Below are positions 60,178 to 64,000 of a DNA stretch of 64,000 nucleotides, piece by piece. This DNA is from Alectryocaccobium sp964389285 (GTDB taxonomy: Bacteria; Bacillota; Clostridia; Lachnospirales; Lachnospiraceae). The position numbers and the translations under genes were made by a program. The DNA is taken from NCBI GenBank assembly GCA_964389285.1, contig CAYMCZ010000001.1:285508-349507 (forward strand). The letters run 5' to 3'. Each line of letters opens with the position of its first letter. Position 1 is the stretch's first letter. Under the pieces are notes generated by a model. It searched no databases. It had not been told where the DNA came from and was given only the letters and a program-made list of their open reading frames with translations.

Positions 60178-63100
60178 TCATTTATTCTTTTTAACTCCGA
60201 GAAGCACGCTCTCTTCGTTAATGACCCACATTTTTTCATATCCGTCAACAGTGCCGATGCAGATATCGTCAGCCATACATTCTTTGCAAATCTGAAGCCT
60301 GTTGTCCTCAAGTATCTTTTCGATTTTTTTATTGTCCGAAGCATAAATGGTTATCTTATCCATTACTTCGAATCCGGCTTCTTTGCGCATGGTCTGAATC
60401 TTGCTCACAAGCTCTCTTACAAAACCTTCTTCCAAAAGCTCAGGCGTAAGATTCGTATCCAGAACGACCGTCGTGTTGTAATTCGACTCCGAAACATATC
60501 CCTCGACCTTTGCCGACTCTATAAGCAGGTCTTCTTCACTAAGTTCGACATCGGTTCCGTCTATGTCCAGCACAAGCTTTCCTTCTGATTTAAGCTGCGC
60601 CATAGCCGCGCTTCCGTCAATCTTTGAAAGTACCTCTCTGATTCCTCCGACCAGTTTGCCGAATTTGGGGCCGACCGTTTTGAGCTGCGGCTTAAACGAA
60701 TATGAAACAAAATCATCTATATTTTCGGTAAATATCACTTCTTTTACATTGAGCTCGTCCGCGATGATATCCACATACATATCGCTGAGCGTAAAATCGC
60801 TCTTTACGAACATTTTGCCGAGCGGCTGTCTGTTTTTAAGATTAGCCGAATTCCTGCACGAACGTCCGATCACAACTACGTCCAGCAGGTTTTTCATGTT
60901 CTTTTCAAGCTCCGGTATAATCCACTCTTTCCTGACTTCAGGAAAATCACGCAAATGAATGGACTCCGGCACGCTCTTATCGACCGTCCTTACGAGATTC
61001 TGATAAATCTGCTCAGTCATAAAAGGAATCAAAGGAGCAGCCGCCTTTGAAAAATCGGCCAGCGCGGTATAGAGCGTCATATATGCATTGATTTTGTCCT
61101 TCTCCATCCCTTTTGCCCAGAAACGGTCTCTGGATCTTCTTACGTACCAGTTGCTGCAGTCGTCTATAAAGCTTTCCAGCGCTCTGGCCGTTTCGGGTAT
61201 TTTATAATTTGACAGATTTTCGTCCACCGCCGCTATGGTAGTGTGAAGCCTCGACAAAAGCCACTTGTCCATCACATTTAATTTGTCGTATTCCAGAGTA
61301 TATTCCGTAGGATCAAACGAGTCGATCTCGGCATAAAGAATATAAAAGGCGTATGTGTTCCAGAGGGTTCCCATAAATCTTCTGGAATATTCCGTAACCG
61401 CCTTGCCATGAAATCTGTTCGGAAGCCACGGAGCGCTGTTTATATAAAAATACCAGCGTATGGCATCAGCGCCGTATTTCGCAAGCGCATCAAGAGGATC
61501 TATGGAGTTGCCCTTTGATTTGCTCATTTTGACTCCGTTTTCGTCCTGAACATGTCCCAGAACTATGACGTTTTCATAGGGAGCCTTATTAAACAGGAGC
61601 GTGGAAATAGCCAGCAGGGAGTAAAACCAGCCTCTTGTCTGATCCACCGCTTCCGAAATGAACTGCGCCGGAAACTGCTTTTCGAATACTTCTTTGTTTT
61701 CAAACGGATAATGATGCTGCGCGAAAGGCATTGCACCGGAATCAAACCAGCAGTCAATAACTTCCGGAGTGCGCTTCATCTCGCCCCCGCATTCCGGACA
61801 CCTGATAGTTACCGCATCGATATACGGACGGTGGAGCTCAATGTCGTCCGGACAGTTATCCGACATTTCCTTGAGCTCGGCCCTGCTTCCCACGGAATGA
61901 ATATGGCCGTTTTCGCAAATCCAGATATTGAGGGGTGTTCCCCAGTATCTGTTTCTTGAGATACCCCAGTCCTGAACATTTTCGATCCAGTCGCCGAAAC
62001 GCCCTTTTCCGATGCTTTCCGGAATCCAGTTGATCGTGTTGTTGTTTCGAATGAGGTCGTCTTTGACGGCGGTCATTTTGATAAACCAGGATTCCCTTGC
62101 GTAATAAATAAGCGGCGTGTCGCAGCGCCAGCAGTGCGGGTAATCATGCTCGAACTTGGGAGCGGAAAACAGTTTGCCCTCGGACGCGAGATCCTTAATT
62201 ATAAGCGGATCGGCGTCCTTGACGAAAAGTCCCGCGTACGGAGTCGTCTCCGTCATTTTTCCTTTGCCGTCAACAAACTGCACGAAGGCAGTTCCGTATT
62301 TCGCACATACCCTGTTGTCGTCGTCACCGAATGCGGCCGCCATATGGACGATACCGGTACCGTCGGACATGGTTACATATTCGTCGCAGCATACGAAATG
62401 CGATTTTCTGCCCTGACGAGCCGCTTCTTCGCCCGTACATGCGAAAAGCGGTTCGTATTCTGTGTATTCAAGTTCCTTTCCGGACATTTCGGAAAGGATC
62501 TCATACGCGGCTCCTCCGGAAGCATCAAGCTCTCCGAGCACTTTATCCAGCAGTTCTTTTGCCATTATATACGTATATCCGTCGGCAGCCTTTACCCTGC
62601 AGTATGTCGCTTCGGGATTTACGCAGAGCGCCACGTTTGAGGGAAGCGTCCACGGCGTGGTCGTCCATGCAAGAAAATATGCGTCTTCGTCTTTGACGGC
62701 AAAACGCACAAAAGCGGAACGCTCCTTAACCGTTTTGTATCCCTGGGCAACTTCCTGTGTTGACAAAGGCGTGCCGCATCGGGGGCAATACGGAACTATC
62801 TTAAAGCCTTTGTAAAGCAGCCCCTTTTCCCATATCTGTTTTAAGGCCCACCATACGGACTCTATGTAATTGTCATCGTAAGTTATGTACGGATTTTCCA
62901 TGTCGGCCCAGAAACCCACGATATCGGAAAATTCTTCCCACATGCCCTTATATTTCCAAACGCTTTTTTTGCATTCCTGTATAAAGGCTTCCATTCCGTA
63001 GGCTTCTATCTGTTCTTTTCCGTTCAGCCCCAGCTTTTTTTCCACCTCTAACTCCACGGGGAGCCCGTGCGTGTCCCAACCTGCTTTTCTCGGAACATCA

Positions 63101-63330
63101 CAACCCTTCATCGTGCGGTATCTGGGAATCATGTCCTTGATAACACGTGTAAGGACATGTCCTATATGCGGCTGTCCGTTTGCCGTCGGAGGCCCGTCAT
63201 AAAATGTATATATCGGACTTCCGTCTCTGTTTTCAATGCTTTTTTCAAAGATCCTGTTTTCTTTCCAGAAATCCAGAACCTCTTTTTCTCTGCTTACAAA
63301 ATCCAGGCTTGTATCAACTTTCCTGTACAT
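60178..63330 (-). CDS. ileS: Isoleucyl-tRNA synthetase, type 2 (eukaryote-like)
   Basis: 1050 residues. Class I motifs PHIGHVL and KMSKSKGN, with GWDTHGLPVELEVEKKLG and an editing (CP1) domain with LAWTTTPWTLPSN. The length and GWDTHGLPVE (GWDCHGLPIE in type 1) point to the IleS2 form, which tends to resist mupirocin; the C-terminus lacks the type 1 zinc finger. The leader is only about 45 bases and shows no T-box, unusual for a Bacillota ileS. GGATGGAGG ribosome site. Confidence 0.95.
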   Translation of the reverse strand: MYRKVDTSLDFVSREKEVLDFWKENRIFEKSIENRDGSPIYTFYDGPPTANGQPHIGHVLTRVIKDMIPRYRTMKGCDVPRKAGWDTHGLPVELEVEKKLGLNGKEQIEAYGMEAFIQECKKSVWKYKGMWEEFSDIVGFWADMENPYITYDDNYIESVWWALKQIWEKGLLYKGFKIVPYCPRCGTPLSTQEVAQGYKTVKERSAFVRFAVKDEDAYFLAWTTTPWTLPSNVALCVNPEATYCRVKAADGYTYIMAKELLDKVLGELDASGGAAYEILSEMSGKELEYTEYEPLFACTGEEAARQGRKSHFVCCDEYVTMSDGTGIVHMAAAFGDDDNRVCAKYGTAFVQFVDGKGKMTETTPYAGLFVKDADPLIIKDLASEGKLFSAPKFEHDYPHCWRCDTPLIYYARESWFIKMTAVKDDLIRNNNTINWIPESIGKGRFGDWIENVQDWGISRNRYWGTPLNIWICENGHIHSVGSRAELKEMSDNCPDDIELHRPYIDAVTIRCPECGGEMKRTPEVIDCWFDSGAMPFAQHHYPFENKEVFEKQFPAQFISEAVDQTRGWFYSLLAISTLLFNKAPYENVIVLGHVQDENGVKMSKSKGNSIDPLDALAKYGADAIRWYFYINSAPWLPNRFHGKAVTEYSRRFMGTLWNTYAFYILYAEIDSFDPTEYTLEYDKLNVMDKWLLSRLHTTIAAVDENLSNYKIPETARALESFIDDCSNWYVRRSRDRFWAKGMEKDKINAYMTLYTALADFSKAAAPLIPFMTEQIYQNLVRTVDKSVPESIHLRDFPEVRKEWIIPELEKNMKNLLDVVVIGRSCRNSANLKNRQPLGKMFVKSDFTLSDMYVDIIADELNVKEVIFTENIDDFVSYSFKPQLKTVGPKFGKLVGGIREVLSKIDGSAAMAQLKSEGKLVLDIDGTDVELSEEDLLIESAKVEGYVSESNYNTTVVLDTNLTPELLEEGFVRELVSKIQTMRKEAGFEVMDKITIYASDNKKIEKILEDNRLQICKECMADDICIGTVDGYEKMWVINEESVLLGVKKNK

Positions 63331-63381
63331 CTGTGTCCTCCATCCGCTCCCTTATATCTTCGAAAGCCGTTAATCTGAGTT

Positions 63382-63410
63382 ATTTTATCACAAAGTGTTT
63401 TTTCAGTAAA
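63382..63410 (-). promoter_or_regulatory. ileS promoter
   Basis: TTTACT (63410-63405) and TAAAAT (63387-63382) on the minus strand, 17-base spacer; start expected near 63375. Confidence 0.7.
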
Positions 63411-63477
63411 CTATTTATTGCGTAAAAAGAGCACGAAAAGCTTTGTAATTAGTGCTTTATTTTAAAAATATTATCTG

Positions 63478-63498
63478 ATATAATTTTTTTAATTATAT
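63478..63498. promoter_or_regulatory. Inverted repeat upstream of the DtxR-like gene
   Basis: ATATAATT (63478-63485) and AATTATAT (63491-63498) are a perfect 8-base inverted repeat around TTTTT, 49 bases before the ATG. ATATAATT may double as a -10 region; a likely autoregulatory site. Confidence 0.45.
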
Positions 63499-63546
63499 TT
63501 CTATTGTTTTTCGGAAAACATTTTTGATTTTTTAATACAGGAGATC

Positions 63547-63921
63547 ATGAAAATGCAAGAATCCGGCGAAATGTATCTTGAAACCATATATATTCTCGGC
63601 AAACGAAACAACCTCGTCCGTTCTGTAGATATAGCTAATTATATGGGGTTTTCGAAACCTTCCGTAAGCCGCGCCATGTCCAAACTCAAAGAAGCGCGTT
63701 GTATCGTTGTTGACAGCGAAGGCTATATAGCTCTTACCGAAAAAGGCCACAACATTGCCGAAAAAATATATGAACGTCACGAAGTAATATCACAGATGTT
63801 TATAGCTCTCGGCGTAAATCCGGAAACGGCGATCCGCGACGCCTGCAAAGTCGAGCATGTAATAAGCGACGAGACCTTTGCCGCCATTAAGGCGCATGCG
63901 CGCTCCATGTCCTCTAAATAA
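63547..63921 (+). CDS. DtxR-family iron-type metalloregulator, short form
   Basis: 124 residues: N-terminal winged helix (VRSVDIANYMGFSKPSVSRA) and dimerisation part; no SH3-like domain. Metal-site residues resemble DtxR/IdeR more than MntR: Met in GEMYLETIY (Asp in MntR), His in YERHEVISQMF, and CKVEHV with the Cys-x-x-Glu-His of DtxR. Predicted to repress iron-uptake genes with Fe(II). ACAGGAG lies just ahead of ATG 63547; ATG 63553 is an alternative start. Confidence 0.88.
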   Translation: MKMQESGEMYLETIYILGKRNNLVRSVDIANYMGFSKPSVSRAMSKLKEARCIVVDSEGYIALTEKGHNIAEKIYERHEVISQMFIALGVNPETAIRDACKVEHVISDETFAAIKAHARSMSSK

Positions 63922-63936
63922 TCATTTGAAAAAAAA

Positions 63937-64000
63937 GGGGCTGTCGCAATATGGTGTGCAACCCGTCAAGTGGACAGTGAATAATTAAAAAGTTTGGTGC
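63937..64000. other. Left half of a terminator, then unrelated sequence at the window edge
   Basis: After the DtxR-like gene, AAGGGGCTGTCGCAATATG repeats the terminator arm seen elsewhere, but the matching right arm does not follow. Instead comes GTGCAACCCGTCAAGTGGACAGTG and AT-rich sequence. This may be the end of an insertion sequence placed in the terminator loop; the window stops before it can be tested. Confidence 0.35.

Noticed and set aside
63331..63410. T-box riboswitch before ileS
   Set aside because: The promoter lies about 45 bases from the ATG and no T-box core sequence is seen.

Overview
The window reads as the chromosome of an anaerobic member of the Clostridia (Bacillota). Evidence: Gram-positive style lipoprotein and secretion signals, near-consensus sigma-A promoters (usually 17-base spacers), strong AGGAGG ribosome sites, an FMN riboswitch on a Bacillus/Clostridium type rib operon, a family II (DHH) pyrophosphatase with CBS/DRTGG insert, the [FeFe]-hydrogenase maturase HydG, an iron-sulfur aldo/keto reductase, and a thioredoxin reductase that lacks NADPH-binding motifs, as in the ferredoxin-dependent clostridial enzymes. 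No phage, conjugation or CRISPR locus is visible. Genus cannot be fixed from what is here.

Layout. 1-4.3 kb: truncated cbiB (cobalamin), then a heterodimeric ABC exporter. 4.3-7.9 kb: peroxide/thiol operon trxB-trxA-gpx-ppaC, preceded by a secreted transglutaminase-like protein with Ig-like repeats (7.9-10.6 kb). 10.6-13.7 kb: a zinc-ribbon protein, an ADP-ribosylglycohydrolase and a ROK sugar kinase. 13.8-16.6 kb: a Zn/Cd/Pb efflux module (arsR divergent from hma-cadA). 16.8-19.5 kb: hydG, a vanZ-like gene and a small XRE regulator. 19.5-24.4 kb: a surface locus with a Bsp-repeat/transglutaminase protein split by an in-frame amber codon, an acyltransferase and an Ala/Glu-rich lipoprotein. 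24.5-26.6 kb: tex, broken by a one-base frameshift. 26.7-32.1 kb: FMN-riboswitch operon ribD-ribE-ribBA-ribH followed by a HAD-phosphatase/DUF fusion. 32.1-37.4 kb: birA, an xdhC-like gene with swapped domains, a lipoprotein, an aldo/keto reductase, a 58-residue protein, and a pair of GyrI-like effector-binding proteins. 37.4-45 kb: an operon-like run of SDR, ferredoxin-type AKR, two RyR-domain channel or channel-like proteins, a TIR-TM-Sel1 protein and a LUD-domain protein. 45-50.8 kb: aquaporin, two-component system, small alarmone synthetase, uvrB, tRNA-Ser. 50.8-57.7 kb: a GltD-like oxidoreductase, a GMP synthase lacking its glutaminase domain, ogt, a deleted padR remnant, a flavodoxin-SCP2-membrane fusion, and a TPR-AAA ATPase. 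57.7-64 kb: glgP, ileS (type 2), a DtxR-like iron sensor and a terminator half that may be interrupted by an insertion.

Most notable. (1) The 38.1-42.9 kb cluster joins a TIR domain keeping the NADase glutamate with two membrane proteins ending in ryanodine-receptor-type (RyR) domains, one with an intact K+ selectivity filter. This suggests a nucleotide-signalled membrane effector, possibly defensive; the signalling link is inference. (2) Two related long palindromic elements (16.6 kb and 45.8 kb), both between convergent genes, look like a terminator stem whose loop carries a conserved structured insert. (3) The HAD-DUF fusion 2 bases after ribH is a good candidate for the often unassigned phosphatase step of riboflavin synthesis. 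(4) Three genes are visibly damaged: tex (frameshift), the Bsp-repeat transglutaminase (TAG) and padR (internal deletion).
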